Assembly: GCA_003522145.1 (NCBI GenBank)
Contig: DPGD01000018.1
Location: 42,510 to 100,411 of the forward strand
Length of the DNA: 57,902 nucleotides
Origin: Clostridiales bacterium
GTDB lineage: Bacteria > Bacillota > Clostridia > Oscillospirales > CAG-272
Reading direction: 5' to 3'
Part shown: positions 32,805-41,889 of the stretch, piece by piece
Numbering within the stretch: position 1 is the stretch's first letter
Layout: the number at the start of each line of letters is the position of its first letter
The notes under the pieces: model-generated
Seen by the model: the letters and a program-made list of their open reading frames with translations, nothing else
What the model was told of the DNA's origin: nothing
Databases searched by the model: none
Position numbers and translations under genes: made by a program

Positions 32805-35195
32805 TCAGAAGAGGGTTCCCGGAAGGTGCACCAAAAATGCGGCAACCCAGGCCACGGTACACTGAATAAATACCATGGAAATCGCCCATTTTGTGCCCAA
32901 TTCCCGTCTTACGGCGGCAACGGCGGCAACGCAGGGGGTATACAGCAGAGTGAAAACCAGAATGGCAAGAACGGTGGCGGCAGAGTAGCCGGCCAACACC
33001 GTTTCCACTCCGCCTAAGACCTCAATGGTGGAAACCACGCTTTCCTTGGCGGTAAAGCCGGTCAGCAGGGCGGTGGAGATCCGCCAATCGCCGAAGCCCA
33101 GCGGCACAAAAATGAAGGAAAGAGCTCCGCCGATCAGGGCCAAAAGACTGTTCTGGGGATCGGAGACCAGATTGAACTTCAGGTCGAAGTTGGTAAAGAA
33201 CCAGATGATGATGGAAGCTACGAAGATCACGGTGAAGGCCTTGGTTAAGAAATCCTTGGCCTTTTCGCCGATCAGCTGCAGCACACTGCGCAGGCTGGGC
33301 AGGCGGTAGTTGGGCAATTCCATGACAAAGGGAACGGGGGAGCCGGTAAACAGGGTCTTTTTAAAGAGAAGCGCCATGAGAATCGCCACAAGAATACCGG
33401 TGAAGTACAAACCGGTCATCACCAACCATCCGTGTTCGGGGAAAAAGGCGTGGGTAAAAAAGGCATACACCGGGATCTTGGCCGAGCAACTCATGAAAGG
33501 CGTTAAAAGGACGGTCATTTTCCGGTCCCGGTCGGAAGGCAGGGTGCGGGTAGCCATCACGGCGGGCACCGTGCAGCCGAAGCCGATGAGCATAGGTACA
33601 AAGCTTCTTCCCGAAAGCCCCAGCTTTCTTAAAAGCTTATCCATGATGAAGGCAACCCTGGCCATATAGCCGGTGTCCTCCAGAACCGAAAGAAAGAAAA
33701 AGAGCACTACAATGGTGGGCAAAAAGGACAGTACACTGCCTACGCCCTTGAAGATGCCGTCCACGATCAGGGATCGGATGACCTCGTTAATTCCATAGGA
33801 GATCAAAGCTTTATCGACCAACCCGGTCAGAGCGTCAATACCCATTTCCATCCAGTCGGAAAGGAATTTTCCGAAAACTCCGAAGGTCAGGGCAAATACC
33901 GAGGCCATGATGAGCACAAAAGCGGGCAGACCGGTGTATTTTCCGGTGAGGATCCGGTCGATTTTCAGGCTTCGTTCATGCTCTTTGCTGAGCCGGGGGT
34001 GTACAACGGTGGCGGCGCAGAGCTTTTCAATGAATGAAAAGCGGCTGTCCGCAAGGGCTGCCTGCCGGTCTTTTCCGCTTTCCTCCTCCAGTTGCAGAAG
34101 AATGTGCTCCACCAATTCCTTCTCATTCTGCTCCAAGGACAGGGCGGAAAGGATGGTTTCATCCCCTTCCACCAGCTTGGTGGCGGCAAAACGGGCGGGA
34201 ATGCCGGCGCTCTCCGCATGGTCCTCAATCAGGTGAATCAGAGCGTGCAGACAACGGTGCATGGCGCCGCCGTCCTCTCCTGAAGAAGAGCAGAAGTCGT
34301 ATCTGCCGGGCTTTTCGTTGTAACGGGCCACATGGAGAGCGTGTTCGATCAATTCGTCGATCCCCTCGTTTTTGGAGGCGGAAATGGGGATGACCGGAAC
34401 GCCCAGGGCTTCTTCCAGACGGTTGATGTAGATGGTGCCTCCGTTTTCCCGGACCTCATCCATCATGTTGAGGGCCAGAACCATGGGGATGTTTAATTCC
34501 ATCAATTGAAGGGTCAGGTAGAGGTTCCGCTCAATGTTGGTGGCATCCAGAATGTTGATGATGGCGTTGGGATGCTCTTTCAGAAGAAAGTCTCTGGTGA
34601 CCAGCTCCTCCCCGGAATAGGGCGAAAGGGAATAGACCCCCGGCAGATCGGTGACCACCGCTTCCGGGTGTTTGCGGATGTGGCCGTCCTTCCGGTCCAC
34701 GGTGACGCCGGGGAAGTTCCCCACATGCTGATTGGAGCCGGTCAGCTGATTGAAGAGGGTGGTTTTTCCGCAATTCTGGTTTCCCGCCAGCCCGAAGGTC
34801 AGTGCGACCCCTTCAGGAATCGGGCGGCCTTCCCTGCGGGTGGCATATTTCCCCAGATCCTCGCCCACGCCCGGATGCTCCGTGTCTTTGCTTTTGCTTC
34901 GGTGTCCGGCATCGGCACAGGTTCCGGAGGAATGTACATTCCGTACCGAAATCTTCTCGGCGTCTTCCTTCCGCAGGGTCAGCTCATATCCCCTTAGATG
35001 AAACTCCAGAGGGTCGCCCATGGGAGCCACTTTTACAAGATGTACTTCGGTTCCGGGAGTCAGTCCCATGTCCAACAGATGCCGGCGCAAGGCCGGTTCG
35101 GTGTCTCCGACCTTGGAGATAACGGCGCACATGCCGGGGGTCAAGGTGTTCAGTTTGGTTTCGGAAAAATCGGTGTTGAGTCTGTGTTCGCTCAT
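32805..35195 (-). CDS. feoB: Fused FeoA-FeoB ferrous iron transporter
   Basis: 796 residues. Residues 14-88 are an SH3-like FeoA domain (LRRHLLDMGLTPGTEV, PLEFHLRGYELTLRKEDA); a ~40-residue hydrophilic linker follows; then the FeoB GTPase: G1 GNQNCGKTT (138-146), G3 DLPGVYSLSPYS, G4 NMMD, G5 SASKNEG. The polytopic C-terminus has Gate motifs, including GCTVPAVMATRTL and SCSAKIPVYAFF, with Cys residues proposed in ion passage. It imports Fe2+ under anoxic conditions. FeoA and FeoB are usually separate; fusion is known in some Bacillota. First gene of a likely five-gene minus operon. Confidence 0.96.
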   Translation of the reverse strand: MSEHRLNTDFSETKLNTLTPGMCAVISKVGDTEPALRRHLLDMGLTPGTEVHLVKVAPMGDPLEFHLRGYELTLRKEDAEKISVRNVHSSGTCADAGHRSKSKDTEHPGVGEDLGKYATRREGRPIPEGVALTFGLAGNQNCGKTTLFNQLTGSNQHVGNFPGVTVDRKDGHIRKHPEAVVTDLPGVYSLSPYSGEELVTRDFLLKEHPNAIINILDATNIERNLYLTLQLMELNIPMVLALNMMDEVRENGGTIYINRLEEALGVPVIPISASKNEGIDELIEHALHVARYNEKPGRYDFCSSSGEDGGAMHRCLHALIHLIEDHAESAGIPARFAATKLVEGDETILSALSLEQNEKELVEHILLQLEEESGKDRQAALADSRFSFIEKLCAATVVHPRLSKEHERSLKIDRILTGKYTGLPAFVLIMASVFALTFGVFGKFLSDWMEMGIDALTGLVDKALISYGINEVIRSLIVDGIFKGVGSVLSFLPTIVVLFFFLSVLEDTGYMARVAFIMDKLLRKLGLSGRSFVPMLIGFGCTVPAVMATRTLPSDRDRKMTVLLTPFMSCSAKIPVYAFFTHAFFPEHGWLVMTGLYFTGILVAILMALLFKKTLFTGSPVPFVMELPNYRLPSLRSVLQLIGEKAKDFLTKAFTVIFVASIIIWFFTNFDLKFNLVSDPQNSLLALIGGALSFIFVPLGFGDWRISTALLTGFTAKESVVSTIEVLGGVETVLAGYSAATVLAILVFTLLYTPCVAAVAAVRRELGTKWAISMVFIQCTVAWVAAFLVHLPGTLF

Positions 35196-35245
35196 AATTG
35201 GTCTCTTTCAGTATTCTATATTCGGTATCATACAAGTTCTTTTTT

Positions 35246-35274
35246 ATTGTATACTTTTCCTTTAAAAAAATCAA
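35246..35274 (-). promoter_or_regulatory. Promoter of the feo-nuclease operon
   Basis: Minus strand TTGATT (35269-35274), 17-nt spacer, TACAAT (35246-35251), 50 nt before the feoB ATG. No Fur (TGATAATNATTATCA) or DtxR box is recognisable nearby. Confidence 0.75.
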
Positions 35275-35289
35275 GGACTTTCCGGGTGA

Positions 35290-35570
35290 AATTGAAAAAA
35301 TGATGCGGACAGCAGAGATTCTTGCTCCGCAGTCGCCTGCGCACAGCGAGAACCTGACAGATATCCCTCCGATCTGTGCGTTCACAGGCGGCAGAGCTCA
35401 GAACAGACCGGAAGAAATCCGCACTCCGGAGAGTGACAACGAATTGACAACGAACAAAAACAAATAGATTTTTTTGATGTAAAATAATGGTCAGTTTTTA
35501 TTATCGATGCACCCTTTTTCAAAAAAAATACATAATTATTTGTTGCTTTAGGTTGTATTTGCAGAAAAAC
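35290..35570. other. Intergenic stretch between divergent feo and capsule operons
   Basis: About 280 bases with no credible ORF on either strand. The left half is GC-balanced with small imperfect palindromes (for example GCGGA/TCCGC, 35303-35328); the right half (35460-35570) is very AT-rich, as is common upstream of capsule operons. No RNA gene recognised. Confidence 0.5.
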
Positions 35571-35572
35571 CC

Positions 35573-35601
35573 TTGACAAAGTCTTCTTTCCGTGTTACCA
35601 T
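35573..35601 (+). promoter_or_regulatory. Promoter of the capsule operon
   Basis: TTGACA (35573-35578), 17-nt spacer, TACCAT (35596-35601). It lies about 100 nt before the GTG start of the first gene. Confidence 0.75.
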
Positions 35602-35612
35602 ACCAGGTATGG
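35598..35612. promoter_or_regulatory. Perfect palindrome overlapping the capsule promoter -10
   Basis: CCATACC-A-GGTATGG, 7-bp arms around one base, spanning the -10 and the expected transcription start. A repressor bound here would block initiation; alternatively it is a recombinase-type core site. Regulator unknown. Confidence 0.55.
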
Positions 35613-35700
35613 AGTGCACAGGATTTGTTGTGCGTTGGGATTTTTATTCTGGATTTCAGATTTCATTGCACATTTTCTCTATCTTTTGCGGAGGTGGTTT

Positions 35701-37077
35701 GTGAAAGTCGGATCGAGAATCTACGAACATACGGACGGACGCTGGGAAGCAAGATACCGAAAAGGAAGAAAGGCCGACGGCTCGATCATTTACGGCTCTG
35801 TATACGGCAGGACCTATGAAGAAGCCGAGAGAAGACGGGCAGAGATTCTGCGTACCCTTGCCATAAAGGCCGAAAACGGCGAGTCCGAAGATGCTGTTCA
35901 GATTTTTGAGGAAAACCGCAATATCCGCAGTTACTACGCAGTCACTCCGAAAAACAAAACGGTATATCCCGACCCGCTCAGCGAGGAGGAAGTGCAGGAG
36001 CTGATACCGTATATCCGGATGTGTCCTGTCGGACTGGGGCTTGCAATCTGTTTTGCCCTGTACATGGGGGTATCGGGAGATGAAATTGCCGCCTTGCGCT
36101 TTTCGGATATCGACAGGAAAACCGGAGAGCTGATTGTTTCCCGGGTGATGATGGACGCAAGGCATACGCCCGGAATGATCGTCCCCTGCGAAAGAAGAGC
36201 CGTTCCGATTCCAAAAGCGGTTTCGGAGCAGGTGGATTGGGCCAATGCGGCGCATTCCGGCGAAGACCAATATCTTCTCACCGGAAAGGGCGTGCAGATC
36301 AAAAGCCTGAGAACGGCCAGAATTTTATGGTCCCGGGCGTTTTCCGCTCTCGGATATGAAAAGAAAATAACGCCTGAAATTCTCAGGGCCACATTTATAC
36401 GGCGCTGTCTTGAAAGCGGGATGAATTTTGAAACGGTCTCATTCATGACAGGCTTGAGCGTTTCGGCAATCCGAGGCAAATACGGATTTTTTTCAGAAGC
36501 CAATCCTGCGTTGCTCGACGCTATGGACAGGTCTGCCAAGGGCGCAGTTGCCCAAGCAAGGCAGATGAATCTGCTGATCCTCGGAGCGGGAAGCCACGGT
36601 CATGCCGTATATGAAATAGCGGATAAGCTCGGAATTTTTCAGAAGGTCCGGTTTCTCGATGATACCGTCAGCGAGGGCAATGTCATCGGCAGGATCAGCG
36701 ACTATCCGAATCTGGTTGGGGAATATCCGATGTGTTTCATTGCCATAGGCAACAACCAACTTCGCAAACAGCTCGCCGAAAAGGTTACCGAGGCGGGATA
36801 CATTACCCCGCACCTGATCAGCAACGAAACCTCCATTGCAAGAGGCGTGAGCATTGGTTGCGGAACCATCATCATGCCGCAGGCAACGATCAATACCGGC
36901 GCAAAAATCGGAGATTTCTGCATTATTGCAAGCAACTCACTGATCGGTTTCAATGCGACCGTTGAAAGCTATGCGCACTGCGACTGTGCATCGGTGGTGA
37001 TGAAGGATTGCACGGTACCGGAACTCACCACGGTGGAGTCCGGAGAGATCGTCAAGGACACTCAGAAAATGTCCTGA
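35701..37077 (+). CDS. Degenerate tyrosine-recombinase domain fused to NeuD/PglD-like acyltransferase
   Basis: 458 residues from GTG 35701 (GGAGG 6 nt upstream). Residues 1-55 resemble an integrase arm-binding domain (SRIYEHTDGRWEARYRKGRK, YGSVYGRTYEEAERRRAEIL). Residues 92-265 resemble the catalytic domain (LAICFALYMGVSGDEIAALRFSDID; TPEILRATFIRRCLESGMNFETVSFMTGLS). Key residues are lost: Arg I is Ser125, the HxxR His is Glu226 (Arg229 kept), the GH His is Leu252; Tyr261 remains. So recombination is unlikely, DNA binding plausible. Residues 289-458 are a NeuD/PglD-type sugar O/N-acyltransferase: LLILGAGSHGHAVYEIA Rossmann start, then hexapeptide repeats (SIGCGTIIMPQATINTGAKIG). An internal ATG at 36565 with weak AAGG could also give the acyltransferase alone. 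Confidence 0.85.
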   Translation: MKVGSRIYEHTDGRWEARYRKGRKADGSIIYGSVYGRTYEEAERRRAEILRTLAIKAENGESEDAVQIFEENRNIRSYYAVTPKNKTVYPDPLSEEEVQELIPYIRMCPVGLGLAICFALYMGVSGDEIAALRFSDIDRKTGELIVSRVMMDARHTPGMIVPCERRAVPIPKAVSEQVDWANAAHSGEDQYLLTGKGVQIKSLRTARILWSRAFSALGYEKKITPEILRATFIRRCLESGMNFETVSFMTGLSVSAIRGKYGFFSEANPALLDAMDRSAKGAVAQARQMNLLILGAGSHGHAVYEIADKLGIFQKVRFLDDTVSEGNVIGRISDYPNLVGEYPMCFIAIGNNQLRKQLAEKVTEAGYITPHLISNETSIARGVSIGCGTIIMPQATINTGAKIGDFCIIASNSLIGFNATVESYAHCDCASVVMKDCTVPELTTVESGEIVKDTQKMS

Positions 37078-37207
37078 CATAAAAACATAAAAACGGAAAG
37101 CTTTTCAAGGAAGAGCATTGAAAAAACCAAGGGTCACAGCGGTGTATTGATGCGTAGGTAAGGGCGTATGCCGGATGAAAATAATTATAAAAAAGAGGAT
37201 GAAATAA

Positions 37208-37879
37208 ATGAACTATTTGATTGTTGTCGCACACCCGGATGACGAAGTGCTGGGAGCGGGTGCCACGATACATAAGCTGATTGATGAGGGAAACTCGGTG
37301 GCTGTTTGTACGATGGCGAACCATGCTGCCGCAAGAGCGAATATTTCCGAAACACTCACTGAGGATCAGAAGGAAGCAATGGGAATTCTGGGTGTGACCA
37401 AGTGCTACGCTACAAATTTCCCGAATATTCGCATGAATACCGTTCCGCATCTGGAACTGGTGCAGTTTATCGAAAAATGTATTGAAGATTTCGGGGCGGA
37501 TGCGATTATCACACACCATCCATCGGATACCAACAATGACCATGTGATGACCAGTTATGCGGCACAGGCGGCCTCCAGACTGTTCCAAAGAAAGCCCGGA
37601 GTACCTGCTTTAAAGCTGTTCCTGTACATGGAGGTTTTGTCTTCCACCGAGTGGGCGCTGGATTCTTCCGCTAATCGGTTTACCCCGAATTATTTTACTG
37701 AAATTGGCGGGGATGGCTTGAAAATCAAGCTGAAGGCGCTGGCGGCGTATAAGGGCGTGATGCGGGACTATCCGCATCCTCGGTCGGAAGAAGCGATTTC
37801 CGGTCTTGCGGCGTATAGAGGAGCACAGGCGGGATGCAACTATGCAGAGGCGTTTGAATGCGTGCTGCACCGTGCATAA
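37208..37879 (+). CDS. PIG-L/LmbE family deacetylase
   Basis: 223 residues. The zinc motif AHPDDE is at residues 8-13, with the second motif THHPSDTNNDH and YMEVLSSTEW following. Members remove N-acetyl groups from GlcNAc-type sugars, as GlcNAc-PI deacetylase or BshB do. Here it follows a NeuD-like acyltransferase and precedes the initiating sugar transferase, so a deacetylation/re-acylation step on an amino sugar is a reasonable guess. ATG 37208 follows GAGGATGAA. The 130 nt before it hold no other gene. Confidence 0.9.
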   Translation: MNYLIVVAHPDDEVLGAGATIHKLIDEGNSVAVCTMANHAAARANISETLTEDQKEAMGILGVTKCYATNFPNIRMNTVPHLELVQFIEKCIEDFGADAIITHHPSDTNNDHVMTSYAAQAASRLFQRKPGVPALKLFLYMEVLSSTEWALDSSANRFTPNYFTEIGGDGLKIKLKALAAYKGVMRDYPHPRSEEAISGLAAYRGAQAGCNYAEAFECVLHRA

Positions 37880-37885
37880 GGAGCG

Positions 37886-38581
37886 ATGATGTACAGATTT
37901 TTTAAAAGAGCATTTGCCTTTTTTGCTTCGTTGCTTGCATTGATTGTTACCTCTCCGATTTGGCTGATTACTGTTATCGGGATTGAAATTTCAGACCCGG
38001 GCCCTGTATTTTATAAAGCGAAACGCATCGGGTACAAGGGACAGGAATTCTGTATGTACAAATTCCGAAGTATGCGGGTGCCCAAAAAAGAGAGTGAAGC
38101 AAGCGAAGCCAGTTTCAAAGCGGACACCGACAGAATATTCCCTTTTGGGGCACTGATACGAAAGCTGAAAATCGATGAATTGCCTCAACTTCTGAATATT
38201 CTTGTGAACGATATGGCAATTGTCGGTCCCCGTCCGGCAAGTGTGGATCAGGTCGCTGTGATGCGAGAGGGAAAATATGCAGTTGCCAATACGGTGAAGC
38301 CCGGTCTGACCGGACCTGCCGCGCTGTATGACTACATATACGGCGACACGATTGAAGACCCGGCGGAGTATGAAAGGCTGGTTTTGCCCACACGCAGGGA
38401 GTTGGAGGCCTATTACCCCTCCCATATGAGTGCAGGATTTGACATCAAAATGATTTGGTGGACGGTAATATGCGTGCTTGCGGAAATGTTTCATCGGCAG
38501 ACGCCCAAAATTTTCAGGAAACTGAAAGAATATGCACCGATGGATGCGGAAAGACCGGAAATTGAATCGGCAATGGTTTGA
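37886..38581 (+). CDS. Initiating sugar-phosphate transferase (bacterial sugar transferase family)
   Basis: 231 residues, the short PglC-like form with a single N-terminal re-entrant/membrane helix (about 6-32). It moves a sugar-1-phosphate from a UDP-sugar to undecaprenyl phosphate, starting each repeat unit. Motifs: DPGPVFYKAKRIGYKGQEFCMYKFRSM, LKIDELPQLLNILVNDMAIVGPRP, and KPGLTGPAALYDY. Two adjacent ATGs (37886, 37889) share the site AAGGAG. It lies 6 nt after the PIG-L gene. The donor sugar is not evident from sequence. Confidence 0.95.
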   Translation: MMYRFFKRAFAFFASLLALIVTSPIWLITVIGIEISDPGPVFYKAKRIGYKGQEFCMYKFRSMRVPKKESEASEASFKADTDRIFPFGALIRKLKIDELPQLLNILVNDMAIVGPRPASVDQVAVMREGKYAVANTVKPGLTGPAALYDYIYGDTIEDPAEYERLVLPTRRELEAYYPSHMSAGFDIKMIWWTVICVLAEMFHRQTPKIFRKLKEYAPMDAERPEIESAMV

Positions 38582-38613
38582 TATTCGGAATTCAGAATAT
38601 AGGAGTGTACAAC

Positions 38614-39771
38614 ATGGATTTCAAAGGAGTCAGAGTGCTTTTATTGGACGGCTTTTGCCGGCAAAATGCGATTTTGCTTAAGGAATTGCACGATCTGGGA
38701 TGCGAAGTAACAACGCTTTGCGATTCCAAATTGGATGTGAGCTATGCGTCCCGCTACCCGAAGCACCGGATTCTGGACCGCAAATTCAAGAAGGATCTCA
38801 GCTATTACGAAGAATTGATTCTCCGGCTGGCTAAAACCGGAGAATATGATGTGATCTTCCCGGTTGTGGAGGAGTCCACAGACATCATTTCGAGGAATAT
38901 TGATGAGATTAAAAAGTATGCCAAAACCACCGTTCCGCCGCATGAGGCGTTTGAAAAGGCAAAAGACAAGCAATTGACCATGAAGATCTGCATGGAAAAC
39001 GGGATCTATTGCCCCAAAACAAAAATGGACAACGAAACTCTGGACGAGTATCTTGCAACGGTACAGTTTCCCCTGGCGTTGAAACCGAGAGAGGGAAGGG
39101 GCTCCGTCGGATTCAAGAAGGTTCATAACCGGGAGGAACTGGATAACCTGATTGCCGAGGGCACCGTGAAGGTGGAAGAGTATGTGATACAGGAATTCAT
39201 CGACGAAGCAGAGACGCACCGGGTTTCTTACACGATGATCGATCAAAACGGACAGGTCAAATCCTCCATGATCTCCAAATCAACCAGACCGTATCCTCTT
39301 GGGATCGGTACAAACAGTCGGTTTGAAAGCGTAGATATGCCCGAAATCGCAAGACAGTCCGAGCTGTTGCTCCAATTGATGGGATGGAGAGGTTATGCCT
39401 CGGTTTGCTTTATAGAGAGCGATAAAGATCATATTCCGAAGGTCATGGAGATCAACGGCAGAATTTCTGCCAGCTTTAAAATCAGCGTAGTGGCAGGGCT
39501 TCACATTGTCCGGCAACTTCTTGAGATGGCGTATGATGCGGAGGTGACCCCGCAGCCGGAACAGTTGAACTACAATCGGCAGATTTCCCATTCACAATCC
39601 AGTTTTCTTTGGTTCCTCAAGTCCCCCAGCCGTTTCCGGAAGGAGGACTGCAAGCACAAAGGAATCCGCCGGGATGTGGTTTTCAGTTGGGCTGATCCGT
39701 TGCCTTATCTGACCTATTCCTTCCAGTGCCTCGGAAAGTATAAAAAAGAGATGAAGAAGAGAGAAAGATAG
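38614..39771 (+). CDS. ATP-grasp enzyme of the polysaccharide locus
   Basis: 385 residues. CarB/PylC-like ATP-grasp fold: N-terminal pre-ATP-grasp Rossmann region (VLLLDGFCRQNAILLKEL), central KDKQLTMKICMENGI, LALKPREGRGSVGFKKV nucleotide-binding loop, and the metal site VMEINGRISASFKISV. Such enzymes ligate a carboxylate to an amine and occur in capsule loci where sugars carry amino-acid substituents; that use is inferred. ATG 38614 is chosen for the GGAG 12 nt upstream; an in-frame ATG at 38578 lies inside the preceding gene. It abuts the next start at 39772. Confidence 0.88.
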   Translation: MDFKGVRVLLLDGFCRQNAILLKELHDLGCEVTTLCDSKLDVSYASRYPKHRILDRKFKKDLSYYEELILRLAKTGEYDVIFPVVEESTDIISRNIDEIKKYAKTTVPPHEAFEKAKDKQLTMKICMENGIYCPKTKMDNETLDEYLATVQFPLALKPREGRGSVGFKKVHNREELDNLIAEGTVKVEEYVIQEFIDEAETHRVSYTMIDQNGQVKSSMISKSTRPYPLGIGTNSRFESVDMPEIARQSELLLQLMGWRGYASVCFIESDKDHIPKVMEINGRISASFKISVVAGLHIVRQLLEMAYDAEVTPQPEQLNYNRQISHSQSSFLWFLKSPSRFRKEDCKHKGIRRDVVFSWADPLPYLTYSFQCLGKYKKEMKKRER

Positions 39772-40668
39772 ATGAATCAAGCAGAAAAAATCCCTTTTTC
39801 GGTTGCCATGTCTGTATATAAAAATGATTCTCCGGAACAGCTTGAGGTTGCGCTGGAGAGTATCTGTACGCAATCGCTTCCGGCGGATGAAATATATCTT
39901 GTGATCGATGGTCCTGTTGGACAGGAGCTACATGCTGTGATCCAAAAATTCTCTGATAGGTATGGAAATTTTACTATAAATCAATTGGAGAAAAACGGGG
40001 GACTTGGAAATGCGCTCAGAATTGCTGTGGAAAAATGTCGCAACGACTTGATTTTCAGAATGGACAGTGACGATATCTCCGCACCGGGCCGTTTCAAAAA
40101 GCAAATCGATGCCTACTTGCAGGAGCCGGCAGATGTGCTCGGTGGCTGGACCTTGGGCTTTGTTGGGAATTTGGAAACCGGGAAAGTTTCCTCTGCAAAG
40201 CGGAAGCTTACAAGCGAAGAAATTGTGAAACAAATTGGCATAAAAAGTCCCATGAGTCATGTCACGGTTCTGTTTCGGCGTTCCGCAGTGCTGAAAGCGG
40301 GCAACTATCAGGATTTGTTTTACCACGAGGATTATTATCTTTGGGCACGGATGATTGAGGCAGGATGTACCTTCCGAAATATTCCGGAATACTTGGTGTA
40401 TGTTCGTTTGGGCGAAGATCAGGCAAAACGCCACGGCGGCAGAAGATACTTTAAAGCGGAACACACATTGAGAAAGTATATGTTGGAGCATAGGCTTTGT
40501 TCTCGTCCGTGCTATATGAAACAGATGGCGATCCGTGTTGTATATCAGCTTCTGATCCCGGCAAATCTCCGGAATTATTTGGCTATGAAGTATAAGAGGG
40601 TTTATTTGAAGCCTCAGGAAGTACACGAGATATTGAACAGAAACATTTCCGATGTTGCTGGTTTTTAA
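39772..40668 (+). CDS. Family 2 glycosyltransferase
   Basis: 298 residues. GT-A fold: FSVAMSVYKNDSPEQLEVALESICTQ at the start, EKNGGLGNALRIAVEKCRND, then the metal-binding RMDSDDISAPGRF, and the acceptor-side motif HEDYYLWARMIEAG. It adds one sugar to the lipid-linked repeat unit at the inner membrane face; sugar and linkage unknown. It starts directly after the ATP-grasp stop with AGAAAGATAG before it. Confidence 0.93.
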   Translation: MNQAEKIPFSVAMSVYKNDSPEQLEVALESICTQSLPADEIYLVIDGPVGQELHAVIQKFSDRYGNFTINQLEKNGGLGNALRIAVEKCRNDLIFRMDSDDISAPGRFKKQIDAYLQEPADVLGGWTLGFVGNLETGKVSSAKRKLTSEEIVKQIGIKSPMSHVTVLFRRSAVLKAGNYQDLFYHEDYYLWARMIEAGCTFRNIPEYLVYVRLGEDQAKRHGGRRYFKAEHTLRKYMLEHRLCSRPCYMKQMAIRVVYQLLIPANLRNYLAMKYKRVYLKPQEVHEILNRNISDVAGF

Positions 40669-40742
40669 TTGCAAAGTTCAATAGCTTGCTTCCGGAAGTA
40701 ATAATCAGAGAATACAGATTTGTGACTTTTGAAAGGAAAAGT

Positions 40743-41858
40743 ATGTGCAGGATTTTATATATAGGACGTTTTGAACTCCCAGATAAGGAGGCAACGGCGA
40801 ATCGTGTCGTTGCGAATGCTAAACTTCTCAGAGAAATGGGTTATGAAGTGGTTCTCGCCGGGTGGTCAGAGGAGGCTTCTTCAAGTGAATGGATCAAAAA
40901 AGAATTTTTCGGATTTGAATGCTACGAGAAGAAAAAAGCCAAAACATCCTACGAAAAGTTTAAAATGTTTGCTGATGCTTCGGCTGAACTGGAATTACTG
41001 AAATCAAATCGGTTTGACATTTTGATTGCTTATGATTTTCCCGCCGTTGCATTAAAAAAAATAATGAAATACTGTGCAAAGCATCGCATTCTTATTGTCT
41101 GCGATATATCAGAATGGTACACGAATAGCAACCGATACTTTATTTTTCGATTGGTGCGGGCATACGATTCCTATCTTCGAATGAAGGTTCTGAATAAGAA
41201 AACAGATGGACTGATTGTGATCAGCGAGTATTTGGAAAAATACTATGCTGGGCAAAAGATGGTGCGTATTCCTCCGTTGGTCGATAAACAAGAGGAAAAG
41301 TGGAACATGCAAAAGACGCAGCTTCAAGAGGGGATTCGTTTGATTTATGCCGGTTGGCCCAGCAAAACGAAGGAGCGGCTGGATCTTTTGGTAGCCGCTG
41401 TTGCGAATCTTGCGCAAAAGTATCCTGTACAATTGGATGTGTACGGCATCAGTGAAAAGCAATATAAAGCTATCTATGAACTCGATGCGGAAAGCAGTAT
41501 TCCTTCAGCGGTAACCTTCCATGGCAGGGTTTCTCACTTAGAGACTCTTCAGGCGGTGAAAAATGCCGATTATTCGCTGATTATCCGTGAGTCCAACAGG
41601 AAGAACAATGCCGGATTTCCGTCGAAATTGGTTGAAAGTATCAGCTGCGGCACGCCAGTTCTGACTACGCCGATCAGCAATGTCCGGGATTATGTGGGCG
41701 AAGGCAAAAACGGTTTTATCATTTCCATTCCCACACTGGACCAGGACTTGGAGCAGGCGATTTGCCATCGGCAGGAGGTTTCGGTGGAGGATGGCCTTTT
41801 CGACTACCGGCAATACCTGGAGCCTGCAAAGGCATTTCTGGATTCGCTTGACCGTTAA
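40743..41858 (+). CDS. Group 1 (GT4-like) glycosyltransferase
   Basis: 371 residues. GT-B fold: N-terminal ILYIGRFELPDKEATANRVVANAKLL, C-terminal domain with LIYAGWPSKTKERLDLL, then VKNADYSLIIRESNRKNNAGFPSKLVESISCGTPVLTT, which holds the nucleotide-binding E-x7-E-like region. ATG 40743 follows GAAAGGAAAAG; a possible start at 40686 has no site. The coding sequence is AT-richer than the flanking chromosome. Sugar specificity unknown. Confidence 0.9.
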   Translation: MCRILYIGRFELPDKEATANRVVANAKLLREMGYEVVLAGWSEEASSSEWIKKEFFGFECYEKKKAKTSYEKFKMFADASAELELLKSNRFDILIAYDFPAVALKKIMKYCAKHRILIVCDISEWYTNSNRYFIFRLVRAYDSYLRMKVLNKKTDGLIVISEYLEKYYAGQKMVRIPPLVDKQEEKWNMQKTQLQEGIRLIYAGWPSKTKERLDLLVAAVANLAQKYPVQLDVYGISEKQYKAIYELDAESSIPSAVTFHGRVSHLETLQAVKNADYSLIIRESNRKNNAGFPSKLVESISCGTPVLTTPISNVRDYVGEGKNGFIISIPTLDQDLEQAICHRQEVSVEDGLFDYRQYLEPAKAFLDSLDR

Positions 41859-41889
41859 AATGAAGAATCATTATTAGGAGTAGATTGGT

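Noticed and set aside
35196..35290. Fur or DtxR box at the feo promoter
   Set aside because: No match to TGATAATNATTATCA or to a full TTAGGTTAG-type palindrome was seen; only weak half-site-like stretches.
35573..35700. Invertible (phase-variable) capsule promoter
   Set aside because: No inverted repeats of useful length flank the promoter; only the central 15-bp palindrome is present, and the nearby recombinase-like domain lacks catalytic residues.
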